Below, one piece after another: positions 50,512-60,692 of a stretch of DNA of 64,000 nucleotides (position 1 is the first letter of the stretch; the number at the start of each line of letters is the position of its first letter). Both the position numbers and the translations under genes were made by a program. Source of the stretch: Crocinitomicaceae bacterium (GTDB taxonomy: Bacteria > Bacteroidota > Bacteroidia > Flavobacteriales_D > Crocinitomicaceae); assembly GCA_002709305.1 (NCBI GenBank), contig PAQM01000028.1, positions 1 through 64,000 on the forward strand. The letters are read 5' to 3'. The notes under the pieces were generated by a model that was given only the letters and a program-made list of their open reading frames with translations, was not told the DNA's origin and did not search any database.

Positions 50512-51639
50512 ATGAGAATAGCTATAAATACTCGTTTTTTAATTTCCTCAAAAATGGAGGGTTTTGGTTGGTATACATTGGAGATTGTTAAACGTATAGT
50601 TGAAAACAACCCAGAACATGAATTTCTCTTATTTTTCGATAGAAAATATGACAAAAAATTTATTTTCGGAGAGAATGTTAAACCAATCATATTATCACCA
50701 CAAGCTAGGCATCCATTTCTATTTTACATCTGGTTCGAATTTTCTATAAGAAATGCTCTAAAAAAATATAATGCTGATATTTTTCTCTCACCGGACGGAT
50801 ATCTTTCACTCAGAAGTACAGTAAAACAAATTTCGGTAATTCACGATATTAATTTCGAACATAATCCTAAAGATTTACCATGGCTAATGCAAAAATACCT
50901 GCGGTTTTTTTTTCCAAAATTTGCTCGTAAAGCAGAACATATTTTAACTGTTTCAGAATATTCAAAAAAGGATATCTGTTCAATATATAATATTAATAAA
51001 TCAAAGGTAACTGCAATATGGAATGGTGCTTCTAACCATTTTAAGCCTTTGAGTGAAGAAGAAAAACAAATAGTTCGCTCTGAATATACAAATGGTCATC
51101 CATATTTTTTGTTTGTTGGAGCAATTCACCCAAGAAAAAATTTAGAGAGGCTTATTTCTGCATTTGAAAAATTTAAAAAAATCAACTTAAAAAGTAAACA
51201 TAAATTAATAATCGTAGGTACAAACCTTTTTGGTGGTTCACAAAAAAAAATATCAATATCTCAATTCATTAAAGATGAAATTATTTTTACAGGTCACTTA
51301 CCCCTTTCTAAATTAGCTCGAGTTATGGGTTCAGCAACAATATTTACATATGTGTCCTACTTTGAAGGATTTGGAATACCTTTAGTTGAGGCAATGAAAT
51401 GTGGAACACCAATACTCTCCGGAGACCGAACTTCATTACCAGAAGTTGCTGATGATTGTGCTATTTATTGCGACCCTTTTGACATAAATGATATCAGTGA
51501 GAAATTAACCCGTCTTGCTAACAATTCAAAACTACAAAAAGAGTTAAGTCAAAAAGGAATCAAAAGAAGTGAATTGTTTTCATGGAATAAAACCGCAAAT
51601 AAAATCTGGAATATTATTTGTTCAATTACTAAAGAATAA
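50512..51639 (+). CDS. Glycosyltransferase (GT4-like)
   Basis: FLFVGAIHPRKNLERLISAFEKFK, YFEGFGIPLVEAMKCGTPIL, SLPEVADDCAIYCDPFD. Confidence 0.95.
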   Translation: MRIAINTRFLISSKMEGFGWYTLEIVKRIVENNPEHEFLLFFDRKYDKKFIFGENVKPIILSPQARHPFLFYIWFEFSIRNALKKYNADIFLSPDGYLSLRSTVKQISVIHDINFEHNPKDLPWLMQKYLRFFFPKFARKAEHILTVSEYSKKDICSIYNINKSKVTAIWNGASNHFKPLSEEEKQIVRSEYTNGHPYFLFVGAIHPRKNLERLISAFEKFKKINLKSKHKLIIVGTNLFGGSQKKISISQFIKDEIIFTGHLPLSKLARVMGSATIFTYVSYFEGFGIPLVEAMKCGTPILSGDRTSLPEVADDCAIYCDPFDINDISEKLTRLANNSKLQKELSQKGIKRSELFSWNKTANKIWNIICSITKE

Positions 51640-51656
51640 TTTTTAAACCTCTTCTT

Positions 51657-52673
51657 ATGAAATTAATTTTATTATCATTTATCATTCTTGCTTTATTTTC
51701 TTGCGGTAGTTTTAAAAAACTTGAAATTAATGAAATCCGATTAGCATATATTGAATATAACCCAATTGAAGGAATCAATTTTGGAAGCATAATCGATGCT
51801 AAAATAATGGTCATAATGAATGATGGAAAAGAAATTAACATTACTAATAACAGAAAATTAAACATTAATTCTAATGATATTATTCAAATAAATTCTAAAC
51901 AATTTAAAATAATAAAACATCCAAAACTATTCAACGATAATACGGCATGTTTAGATATTAAAATAAAAGATAAAGACTATCTTTTTGAAACTAAGGATAG
52001 TATTAAAATAAACTTTAAAGGAGACTTAAATATTAATGCAAATGGGCTAGATGGAGACAATGGAATCAACCAAAAGCATCGAAATTCTCCGTTAATCTTT
52101 CGTGATGGATCTAATGGAGAAAATGGAACTAACGGAGAAGATGGAGAAGATGGAGGAAATTATTTGTCAAAAATTTGGAGTGAGGAAGGCTTTACTCATA
52201 TTTATATAGAGAATAAAAAAAATAAAGAAGTCTGGAGATATAAAACATTAAATGATAGCAAAATAACATTTAATTTGGAAGGTGGAAATGGAGGGAATGG
52301 AGGGAATGGAGGGAATGGAGGGAATGGCCGGGATGGAATTATAAATAATGGTAAGTATAAACGTCCAGGTAATGGAGGCGATGGTGGAAATGGTGGAAAT
52401 GGTGGAAATGGTGGAAATGGTGGGTCAATTGAAGTTACGATTCATACAAATAATTCAATCATTGAACCTAATTTACTTTTTTTAACCAATGGTGGCAAAG
52501 CTGGGGACTATGGCAAAGCGGGTATTCCTGGAAATCCTGGGACTCCAATTGTAGGACAAACAGAAGGAAGGGTTGGAAGAAGAGGATTTATAGGTAGGTC
52601 GGGTAAAAAAGGCCTAAATGGTGATGTTAAACCTGTACAATTTAAAAGATTTGATGTGAATCAATTTAAATAA
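51657..52673 (+). CDS. Glycine-rich GGN-repeat lipoprotein
   Basis: Lipobox LALFSCGS; two (GGN)n blocks plus Gly-X-Y-like segments. Confidence 0.85.
   Translation: MKLILLSFIILALFSCGSFKKLEINEIRLAYIEYNPIEGINFGSIIDAKIMVIMNDGKEINITNNRKLNINSNDIIQINSKQFKIIKHPKLFNDNTACLDIKIKDKDYLFETKDSIKINFKGDLNINANGLDGDNGINQKHRNSPLIFRDGSNGENGTNGEDGEDGGNYLSKIWSEEGFTHIYIENKKNKEVWRYKTLNDSKITFNLEGGNGGNGGNGGNGGNGRDGIINNGKYKRPGNGGDGGNGGNGGNGGNGGSIEVTIHTNNSIIEPNLLFLTNGGKAGDYGKAGIPGNPGTPIVGQTEGRVGRRGFIGRSGKKGLNGDVKPVQFKRFDVNQFK
52290..52325 (+). repeat. 9-bp tandem repeat (GGAGGGAAT)x4 encoding GGN
   Basis: Direct reading. Confidence 0.95.
52383..52418 (+). repeat. 9-bp tandem repeat (GGTGGAAAT)x4 encoding GGN
   Basis: Direct reading. 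Confidence 0.95.
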
Positions 52674-53188
52674 TACGGGGAAATCATAAGGTAGACTATA
52701 ACCCCCGTTATAGCTACATAAAACCAAATTGGCCAAGTAAAACGAGTCCACTTTTTATGCCTCTCAAAATCACCTTTCCATGCAAATAAATATGTCAGTA
52801 AGACTAAAGGAATTATCACGATACTTAAAGAAATATGAGATATAAGAATAAAGTAATATAATTCTTTTAAGTTACCTTTATACTGGGTTGGACTAGATGT
52901 CATGTGATATGCTACATATGATGCTAAAAATAATAATGATAGAAATAGACAAATACGAATTATAAGTCTATGGACTTTCGTCATTTTATTTTTTATGGCA
53001 ATAAGTGCTAGGACTAACAAAAAAGCTGTTATTCCATTAATCATTGAATATAATGGCGGTAAAAAAGAAAGATTAACACCTTCTATTCTAACTCCAAAAA
53101 GAATTACAACAACAATTGGAACTAAAATTGAAATAGTATAAATAAGTATCTTAACTTTTTTTTCTTTATTTGGATCCAATAACTCCAT
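52661..53188 (-). CDS. DUF420 family membrane protein
   Basis: Five TM helices; HISLSIVIIPLVLLTY...HKKWTRFTWPIWFYVAITGV; next to SCO genes. Confidence 0.88.
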   Translation of the reverse strand: MELLDPNKEKKVKILIYTISILVPIVVVILFGVRIEGVNLSFLPPLYSMINGITAFLLVLALIAIKNKMTKVHRLIIRICLFLSLLFLASYVAYHMTSSPTQYKGNLKELYYFILISHISLSIVIIPLVLLTYLFAWKGDFERHKKWTRFTWPIWFYVAITGVIVYLMISPYYLN

Positions 53189-53846
53189 ACTCTGTTTTTA
53201 ACAGTTTTCTTAAATCTGATTGTAATAAATTAACCTGTTCTGAATTTGTCCCGCTATAAATACCGCGGACATGTCCTGAAGTATCAACAATTACAAAATA
53301 ATCAGTATGCCCAAATCCTCCATCTGCATCGTCATCTCGTTCAGCACCATTAAAGAAACTCTTTGCTAATCGGTGTGTTTCTTTTTCATCTCCAGTGAAA
53401 AAGTGCCAATTAGATGCTTCAATATTATATGTTTGGCAGTATTCTCTTAACCTTCTTGGGGTATCATGTTCAGGATCAATTGAAAAACTCATAAACTGAA
53501 CCTCTTTTTCTAAATCTTTTGTTTCGAAATTTAAACGCTTCATTTCTGTCGTCATAGATGGACAAATAGTTGGACAATATGTGAAAAAGAAATCAGCAAC
53601 CCATACTTTCCCCTTCATAGATTCTGATGTAATTAAAATAGAATCTTGATTTAAATAACTAAATGATGGTACTTTATGATAAATAGTATCTGTAATTTCT
53701 TTACCATCAGTCACTGAATATTCTACATCTCGCTCTCCTAAAATTGGTAAAAGACCTAGCTGATCAGCTTCACAAGAAAACAAAAAAATTAGCCCAGATA
53801 TAAATAAACTATTTCTTCTTAACATGCTCAACACTTTCCTTATCAT
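53166..53846 (-). CDS. SCO1/SenC family protein
   Basis: VADFFFTYCPTICPSMTTEM (CxxxC), FSIDPEHDTPRRLREY, HTDYFVIVD. Confidence 0.93.
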   Translation of the reverse strand: MIRKVLSMLRRNSLFISGLIFLFSCEADQLGLLPILGERDVEYSVTDGKEITDTIYHKVPSFSYLNQDSILITSESMKGKVWVADFFFTYCPTICPSMTTEMKRLNFETKDLEKEVQFMSFSIDPEHDTPRRLREYCQTYNIEASNWHFFTGDEKETHRLAKSFFNGAERDDDADGGFGHTDYFVIVDTSGHVRGIYSGTNSEQVNLLQSDLRKLLKTEYGVIGSK

Positions 53847-54489
53847 ACTCTTTTTTTAATAATGCAATGCTCTCACTCATCTTTCTAACTAGGCCTTCTG
53901 AATTTCCACGGTAAACCATTCTAAGATTATTTTTTTTATCTAAAAGCAACATTAATTCTTGGAATGCATGACCGCCGTAATACTCATCACCTTCCTTAAG
54001 TAAAGTAGAATTATTTTTACTAAAATTGAAAAGTTTTTTTGGTTCTCCGGAAGCCACCATCCATACTTTAGGATCATAATCCTCAACTTGATCAAAAAGC
54101 ATTTGCCGAACAGAAGATATATCTTTAATTGGATTTCCCTCTCCATCAGTAACAAAACTAATTATTCTTAAAGATCCTTTTTCATATGATTTATGACACA
54201 TTTTTTGATATATCAAATGGTTAAAATGATGAAAAGAAATAGAACAATCATAAGGACATGAAGGCTGTAATACATTAATTAATACAGTGTAATCTTTAAA
54301 TTCTTCTGTAGAATGCTTATTACCTTTAGAATCAAAGAAAGTATAGTTCTCAGCTAAACCAAAATAATCTAGCTCTTTAAACATGTGTTTACATCCTCTT
54401 GTTGAAATAAAGATTAAAATAAGTGCTGGACCAAGTAAAACAATTAAAGTAAAAAAAACTTTCTTTAGACTAATTAAAATATCTTTCAC
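53809..54489 (-). CDS. Divergent SCO-like protein
   Basis: LINVLQPSCPYDCSISFHHF (CxxxC) and YGGHAFQELMLLLD; tandem to SCO. Confidence 0.65.
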   Translation of the reverse strand: MKDILISLKKVFFTLIVLLGPALILIFISTRGCKHMFKELDYFGLAENYTFFDSKGNKHSTEEFKDYTVLINVLQPSCPYDCSISFHHFNHLIYQKMCHKSYEKGSLRIISFVTDGEGNPIKDISSVRQMLFDQVEDYDPKVWMVASGEPKKLFNFSKNNSTLLKEGDEYYGGHAFQELMLLLDKKNNLRMVYRGNSEGLVRKMSESIALLKKEYDKESVEHVKKK

Positions 54490-54513
54490 TAAACTGACTG
54501 AAATATTTTGTGT

Positions 54514-54870
54514 TTAAACTGATTTATCATATACTGCCATACCCTCCCATAAAAGAATAAAAATCAAATAAATAATAAATATAACGTATGGAATGAGGAT
54601 TACGTACTTGAAAGACTTTCGTTCATCACCCAAATGCATGAAGACCAAAACAATATATGCTGCTTTAATGACTGTCATGACAATAAATCCCCATTTAACA
54701 AATAACCAAAGTGAGGAATCTTGTTTAATAAACATACCAAGTGCAACCTCAATAGCAGTGATAAGGGTCAAAAGCCCTGTTACAAACCATATCTTTTTAC
54801 GAATTTTAACACCAGTATCTTCATTATGATGTCCATCTAAAGAATATTCTATTATGTCATCTCTTTCCAT
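54514..54870 (-). CDS. Cytochrome c oxidase subunit IV-like
   Basis: Three TM helices; FVKWGFIVMTVIKAAYIVLVFMHLGDERKSFKY. Confidence 0.85.
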   Translation of the reverse strand: MERDDIIEYSLDGHHNEDTGVKIRKKIWFVTGLLTLITAIEVALGMFIKQDSSLWLFVKWGFIVMTVIKAAYIVLVFMHLGDERKSFKYVILIPYVIFIIYLIFILLWEGMAVYDKSV

Positions 54871-54890
54871 AACTTAAAAATATTTTAAAT

Positions 54891-55946
54891 CTATACCAAG
54901 TAGAAAAATGTAAATACAAAAACCCATACTAAATCGACAAAATGCCAATATAAACCTGTTTTTTCAACCATCTCATAATGCCCTCTTTTATGGTATGTTC
55001 CTCTAAGTACACCAATAAAAATTAAAATATTTATTAATACACCTGAAAAAACATGAAAACCATGAAAACCAGTTATAAAGAAGAAAAAATGAGCATACTG
55101 TTGAGGACCATATTCATTTTTAGTAGGTAGCCAATGATTCCCATCTTCAAACCAGGGAGCACCGTAAAAAACTTTTGAAGAGCCACTATATAAGGAATTG
55201 TAGTATTCCTCTTCAGCTTTTTTTCCATAAATTTTATCTCCTACATTTCTTTCACTTGAAGATGACGATTTGATAGTTAATATCATATCATGATCATGCT
55301 CTTTATTAATTTGAGCAATAGACCCATCATGAAGATGAATTTTTCCTCCAGAATGAATATTACCAGTTAAAGCTGCATGCTGAAAAGTATGCATCAAATC
55401 ATCTTTAATTACGTCTCCCTTTTTGTTATGAGAACCACCTTCTAAAACAGTAAAGTTTTTAATTTCACCAAAATGTCCTGAAACTATTGCCTCTGAACCG
55501 TCACTCAATGTGATTCTTCCGAATTCCGTGCCATGAATAAAATGACTCCATTCCCAAACTTGAGATCCTAAAAAGAAAAATCCTCCAATTATAGTGGCAA
55601 ACATCCATTTAATCACACCTTTCTTATCCATTCTATGTCCTGCTTCAACAGCCAATACCATAGTAACAGAAGATACAATTAATATAAAAGTCATTAGTGC
55701 AACATATATCAAAGGATATCCATGTCCTAAAAAAGGGAGTGAATTAAATGTTTCTTCACCAATCGGCCATGATTCTATCGTTTGGTGTCTAGTAAAGCCA
55801 TATGCAATAAGCAAACCACTAAAAGTTAAAGCATCTGACACCAAAAAAAACCACATCATAAGCTTTCCATAACTCGTGCTAAATGGAGAAACTTTACCTC
55901 CCCAAAGGGTTTTAGAATCAATTTGTTTAGTTGCGTGTCCTCCCAT
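54891..55946 (-). CDS. Cytochrome c oxidase subunit III with large loop insertion
   Basis: GKLMMWFFLVSDALTFSGLLIAYG, HFFFFITGFHGFHVFSGV, YWHFVDLVWVFVFTFFYL. Start MGGHATKQ at 55946 preferred to the track start 56036. Confidence 0.92.
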   Translation of the reverse strand: MGGHATKQIDSKTLWGGKVSPFSTSYGKLMMWFFLVSDALTFSGLLIAYGFTRHQTIESWPIGEETFNSLPFLGHGYPLIYVALMTFILIVSSVTMVLAVEAGHRMDKKGVIKWMFATIIGGFFFLGSQVWEWSHFIHGTEFGRITLSDGSEAIVSGHFGEIKNFTVLEGGSHNKKGDVIKDDLMHTFQHAALTGNIHSGGKIHLHDGSIAQINKEHDHDMILTIKSSSSSERNVGDKIYGKKAEEEYYNSLYSGSSKVFYGAPWFEDGNHWLPTKNEYGPQQYAHFFFFITGFHGFHVFSGVLINILIFIGVLRGTYHKRGHYEMVEKTGLYWHFVDLVWVFVFTFFYLV

Positions 55947-55968
55947 GATCTTGTTATATTTTACAAGT

Positions 55969-57060
55969 TTAATGAATAAAAAGCAAAAAAAGTAGTAAAT
56001 ATATCCATAAAAACCCCAAAAAATGCCAAAAAACAACTCCTAAACTAAGTGAAATATTATTGGCTTTACTAATCTTTCCAAGATATGAATTAAACACCAA
56101 TTTTAATATATAAAATATAGTCACAACTACATGTAGTAAATGCAATATAGTAATTAACCACAAATACGAAGATGATGTATCTTGAGACTGCTCCGATTTA
56201 TTTTGAAGGTAAGAGGGAAGAGGTTTTCCTTTGAGATGAAGTTTTCTGTCGAAATATTCTAATTCATCTCCTCTAAAATAAATGCGAAAATCTTTTCCTA
56301 AATCACCTTTAGCAAAAAAATCTCCTCTTGAATCTCGAACATTCTTTGCTAAATCACTTAAATGAATTCTTTCGGTAAACTTTAATTTACCGTATTCTTT
56401 AGAAACTAATTTCCCATTTGAAATTTTAAGTGCTTTATTTAGAAGAAAAATCTGAAATTCGTTCCCGTAATTATTAATTTTGATGACTTCTTTTTTTATA
56501 AATTCTTGATTAACCTGATCGTCAAAAAGAATGAAATTTTGCATAAAATTTTTGTAAGCATTAAAATCATCTTCACTCATTTTTTCGCCATTTATTGAAA
56601 AATTATTGCCATCAACTTTAATATAACTTCCTTTATATTTAACTTCAAATAAATCTCCATATTTTCCTTTTTTTACTATTATTCCGGATCCAGTAAGATG
56701 GATTCCATTTTCAGCTAAATTTAAATATCCCAAATACTGAGTATAGACAAATGATAAAGCAAATATTAGTGTCATTAAAAGCATAATTTTCATTCGCTTA
56801 ACTTGATCTTTTTTTACATAAAAAAGTGCAAGCTGAATACTTATACTGCCTAATAACATTAAACCTGTACTTACAAAAAAAACCTTGGGCCAAGCAGACA
56901 CTGATAACTTTAGCCAAAAAGAGTCTCCCATTGAGACTATGTATGCAGATGTCAATCCACCAAACAACATAATTATACTAAGCATGGCAACATATACAAG
57001 ATTTTTTTTAGCCTTATTCATTTTTAAATCTTCTTTAGTTTTTATATAATTCTGACTCAT
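55969..57060 (-). CDS. Cytochrome c oxidase subunit III-like protein with large soluble insertion
   Basis: LVYVAMLSIIMLFGGLTSAYIV, YTQYLGYLNLAENGIHLTG, LWLITILHLLHVVV, VFWHFLGFLWIYLLLFL. Confidence 0.85.
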   Translation of the reverse strand: MSQNYIKTKEDLKMNKAKKNLVYVAMLSIIMLFGGLTSAYIVSMGDSFWLKLSVSAWPKVFFVSTGLMLLGSISIQLALFYVKKDQVKRMKIMLLMTLIFALSFVYTQYLGYLNLAENGIHLTGSGIIVKKGKYGDLFEVKYKGSYIKVDGNNFSINGEKMSEDDFNAYKNFMQNFILFDDQVNQEFIKKEVIKINNYGNEFQIFLLNKALKISNGKLVSKEYGKLKFTERIHLSDLAKNVRDSRGDFFAKGDLGKDFRIYFRGDELEYFDRKLHLKGKPLPSYLQNKSEQSQDTSSSYLWLITILHLLHVVVTIFYILKLVFNSYLGKISKANNISLSLGVVFWHFLGFLWIYLLLFLLFIH

Positions 57061-57063
57061 GTT

Positions 57064-57966
57064 TTATATTTTATTTATTTGTAAAAACGATTCTATAACA
57101 TTTAAATTACGATCAAACACATAAGAAAATTGTATGATTGGTAAATAAACAAATGATGCAAACATCAACTTTCGAGCATCTTTATCTTCACATGTTAATA
57201 ACAACTTATATGCATAATAAAAAAACACTATACCTAAAAAAGTTGAGATAATCATAGACCATGATCCCGAAACACCTATAACCCATGGTAAAAGACTAAA
57301 TGGAATTAATGCAATTGACCAAATTACCATTTGATATGCAGAATTTTTTGACTTACCTTTATCAGATGGTAATAAATTAAAACCTGCTAGTTTATAATCA
57401 TCATAACAAACCCATGCAATTGCCCAAAAGTGAGGAAATTGCCATGTAAATTGAACAAAAAACAAAATCCCTGGTATCAAACCAAAATCATCAGTATAAG
57501 CTATTGCTCCTAGCATGGGCGGTATAGCGCCAGGTATAGCTCCTATAAAAACTGCCCAAGGGGATCTAGATTTCATTGGTGTATATAAAAAAACATAAAT
57601 TACATAAGCAAGTAACCCTAGTAATGAGGAATAAAAATTAATTAAATAAAGAATAACGAGCCCAAGAATTAATGAGATTACAACAATAGTATATGCTTCT
57701 TTAAGGGAAAGAGTACCTAGAGGAAGTGGTCTTTTTGCTGTTCGCTTCATTAACGTATCTACTTCCCTCTCCAAAATTTGATTTGAACCATTCGATGCTG
57801 CTGTTACCAAAAAACCTCCAATAAAAAGATAAATCAATTCTAGAAAATTACTCCCGCCAACAAATAAATAACCCGAAATAGCTGATAAAATAACTAGTAC
57901 AGACAACCTAAACTTTGTGAAAAGTATATAAGTATTAATCTTTTCTTTCAAAACCCTTTTTAGCAT
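57064..57966 (-). CDS. cyoE: Protoheme IX farnesyltransferase
   Basis: NGSNQILEREVDTLMKRTAKRPLP, GAIPGAIPPMLGAIA, QFPHFWAIAWVCYDDYKLAG. Confidence 0.96.
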   Translation of the reverse strand: MLKRVLKEKINTYILFTKFRLSVLVILSAISGYLFVGGSNFLELIYLFIGGFLVTAASNGSNQILEREVDTLMKRTAKRPLPLGTLSLKEAYTIVVISLILGLVILYLINFYSSLLGLLAYVIYVFLYTPMKSRSPWAVFIGAIPGAIPPMLGAIAYTDDFGLIPGILFFVQFTWQFPHFWAIAWVCYDDYKLAGFNLLPSDKGKSKNSAYQMVIWSIALIPFSLLPWVIGVSGSWSMIISTFLGIVFFYYAYKLLLTCEDKDARKLMFASFVYLPIIQFSYVFDRNLNVIESFLQINKI

Positions 57967-58054
57967 AAATTAAGCAGAACAATATTTGACAACACAAAAA
58001 TAGTTATTATTTAAGCTTAATAAAGTTAATTTTGATTCAATAATATAAATTATA

Positions 58055-59113
58055 TCATATAATCATCATCGCATCTCCATATGAATAAAACCTGTACTTT
58101 TCTTTAATGGCTTCTTGATAAGCATTCATAATATTTTCATGCCCTCCAAAAGCAGAGATCATCATTAATAGAGTTGATAAAGGTGTATGAAAATTTGTTA
58201 TTAAAACATCCGCAATACTGAAATCATATGGAGGAAAAATAAATTTATTTGTCCAACCATCATATGGTTTAAGTAATCCTTCAGTTGAAACTGAAGTTTC
58301 TATTGCTCTCATAGCAGTGCTTCCAACAGCAACTATTTTCTTTTTTGTCTTCTTAGCATTATTTACCAAATCAACACAAGATTGATTAATGGAAATTTGT
58401 TCTGAATCCATTTTATGCTTAGTCAAATCTTCCACCTCAACAGGGCGGAAAGTACCTAACCCAATATGTAATGTTATTTCTGCAAAATCAATTCCCTTAA
58501 GCTCAAGACGCTTCATCAATTGTTTAGAAAAATGTAGACCTGCAGTAGGTGCTGCAACAGCACCTTCCTCTTTTGCATAAACGGTTTGATAACGGTCTTC
58601 ATCGATTTGTTCAACATCACGCTTTATATATTTTGGGAGTGGTGTTTGACCCAATTCAGTAATTGTTTTTTTGAATTCTTCATATGAACCATCAAAAAGA
58701 AAACGAAGAGTTCTTCCTCGAGATGTAGTATTATCAATCACTTCAGCGACTAAAGAATCATCCTCACCAAAATATAATTTGTTGCCTATTCTAATTTTTC
58801 TTGCCGGATCAACCAAAACATCCCAAAGTAGACTCTCTCGATTTAATTCTCTTAACAAAAAAACTTCAATTTTAGCCCCTGTTTTTTCTTTATTCCCATA
58901 CATCCTAGCCGGAAACACCTTTGTATTATTCATGATTAAAACATCACCTTCATCAAAATAATCGATAATGTCTTTAAACAATTTATGTTCAACTTTACCA
59001 GTATCCTTATGTACTACCATTAATCGAGATTCATCTCTATTCTCTGTCGGGTACTCTGCTATTAGTTCTTCTGGTAAATCAAAACTAAACTGAGATAATT
59101 TCATTTTATTCAT
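58055..59113 (-). CDS. queA: tRNA preQ1(34) S-adenosylmethionine ribosyltransferase-isomerase
   Basis: [56 protein letters not shown]. Confidence 0.97.
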   Translation of the reverse strand: MNKMKLSQFSFDLPEELIAEYPTENRDESRLMVVHKDTGKVEHKLFKDIIDYFDEGDVLIMNNTKVFPARMYGNKEKTGAKIEVFLLRELNRESLLWDVLVDPARKIRIGNKLYFGEDDSLVAEVIDNTTSRGRTLRFLFDGSYEEFKKTITELGQTPLPKYIKRDVEQIDEDRYQTVYAKEEGAVAAPTAGLHFSKQLMKRLELKGIDFAEITLHIGLGTFRPVEVEDLTKHKMDSEQISINQSCVDLVNNAKKTKKKIVAVGSTAMRAIETSVSTEGLLKPYDGWTNKFIFPPYDFSIADVLITNFHTPLSTLLMMISAFGGHENIMNAYQEAIKEKYRFYSYGDAMMII

Positions 59114-59174
59114 AATAACAATTCTATTTTATTAGTTTTTTTGCAAGGATGCAAAGGTACAAAAATTAACATTT

Positions 59175-59870
59175 TTAAAGTGGAGAGTTGTCAATAAAAT
59201 CAATCCAATCATCGATACTCCTACTCTCACTAACATTTTTAGTGCCCGACTGCAATCTTCTAAGCTCAATTAAAGTGGCCCCAGAGTTAAGTCTTGAACC
59301 AAAATCATGAGCAATTTTACGAATATAGGTTCCTTTACTACATAATATATCAAAGTTTATTTCCGGAAAATTTGAGGAGTCAATCTTAAAATCATGAACT
59401 ATTATTTTATTTTTTGTTAATTCAACATCTATGCCAGAACGAGCATAATCATAAGCACGTTTACCTTTAATTTTTTTTGCTGAAAAAACAGGTGGTTCTT
59501 GATATTGTTTACCAAAAAAAGAAAGCCTAACTGACTCTATTAAATCCTCATTAATATGAGAAATAGGAAATTCTCCATTAAAATCAGTCTCTAAATCGTA
59601 TGATGAAGTTGTTTTCCCTACTAAAAACTTACCAACATATCTTTTGTCTCCTATCATATATTGGTTAATTTTTTTAGTATTTGCACCAATACAAATCACT
59701 AATAAACCAGTTGCTAAAGGATCAAGAGTTCCTGCATGACCAACTTTAATCTTTTTAACACCAAGTTTCCTTTTTAAATGCCAACGTATTTTATTCACTA
59801 CGTCAAAGGATGTCCATCCAATCGGTTTATCTACTAATATAGTCTCGCCTAAAGCAATTTTTTCTATCAT
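59175..59870 (-). CDS. truB: tRNA pseudouridine(55) synthase
   Basis: VDKPIGWTSFDVVNKIR, KVGHAGTLDPLATGLLVI, CSKGTYIRKIAHDFG. Confidence 0.97.
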   Translation of the reverse strand: MIEKIALGETILVDKPIGWTSFDVVNKIRWHLKRKLGVKKIKVGHAGTLDPLATGLLVICIGANTKKINQYMIGDKRYVGKFLVGKTTSSYDLETDFNGEFPISHINEDLIESVRLSFFGKQYQEPPVFSAKKIKGKRAYDYARSGIDVELTKNKIIVHDFKIDSSNFPEINFDILCSKGTYIRKIAHDFGSRLNSGATLIELRRLQSGTKNVSESRSIDDWIDFIDNSPL

Positions 59871-59871
59871 G

Positions 59872-60687
59872 CTAATTAAATGTTTTCCAGATTATAGCAA
59901 GAAAACCAACAATAAAACAGTAATATGAAAAATAAGACAACTTACTTTTTTTCACTAAAAAAATCATGAACTGACAAGCTATAAAACCAGTTAGGAATGC
60001 AAAAATAAATCCTATTAATATTACCCCTAAAGAAATTCCTAAGGCATCTTTATCTGAGAAAATAATTGTAAATTCTTCACTCATAATATCTTTTGCAATT
60101 TTCCCGAAGATAATTGGAATAACCATTAAAAAAGAAAATCTAGCTGCTTTGAATCTATCTATACCTAATAAAACGGAAGTACCGATAGTAGCACCAGATC
60201 TTGATATTCCAGGTAAAATGGCTATTGCTTGAGCTATTCCTATTATAATAGCATTAAAAAAACTAACTTCTTTTTGTGTAATCTTAGATTTATCGGCTAA
60301 AAACAAAATCACACCCGTGAAGATCAGCATACATCCAACAAGTAAAATCTGACCGTGAAAAAATGATTCCAAAATCTCATCAAACATAATCCCAACAATA
60401 ACGGCAGGAATCATTGATAAAAAAATTTTAATTGAAAAAATCAACTCATCATTCTTCTTAAATCTAAATAACCCTTTTAATAGCAAAGAAACATCTTTTC
60501 GAAAAACAACAATTGTACTTAACGCTGTAGCAAAATGTAAAAAAGTAGTCATCATCAAGCTAGATTTACCACTAAGATCTTGACCTTGTATATATTTGAC
60601 TAACTCTAGATGTCCACTACTACTAACTGGCAAAAACTCTGTCAATCCCTGTATTATCCCAAGAATAATTGCATCAAGAAAACCCAT
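59872..60687 (-). CDS. uppP: Undecaprenyl-diphosphatase
   Basis: GIIQGLTEFLPVSSSGHLEL, LPGISRSGATIGTSVLLG. Confidence 0.97.
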   Translation of the reverse strand: MGFLDAIILGIIQGLTEFLPVSSSGHLELVKYIQGQDLSGKSSLMMTTFLHFATALSTIVVFRKDVSLLLKGLFRFKKNDELIFSIKIFLSMIPAVIVGIMFDEILESFFHGQILLVGCMLIFTGVILFLADKSKITQKEVSFFNAIIIGIAQAIAILPGISRSGATIGTSVLLGIDRFKAARFSFLMVIPIIFGKIAKDIMSEEFTIIFSDKDALGISLGVILIGFIFAFLTGFIACQFMIFLVKKSKLSYFSYYCFIVGFLAIIWKTFN

Positions 60688-60692
60688 TTAAT

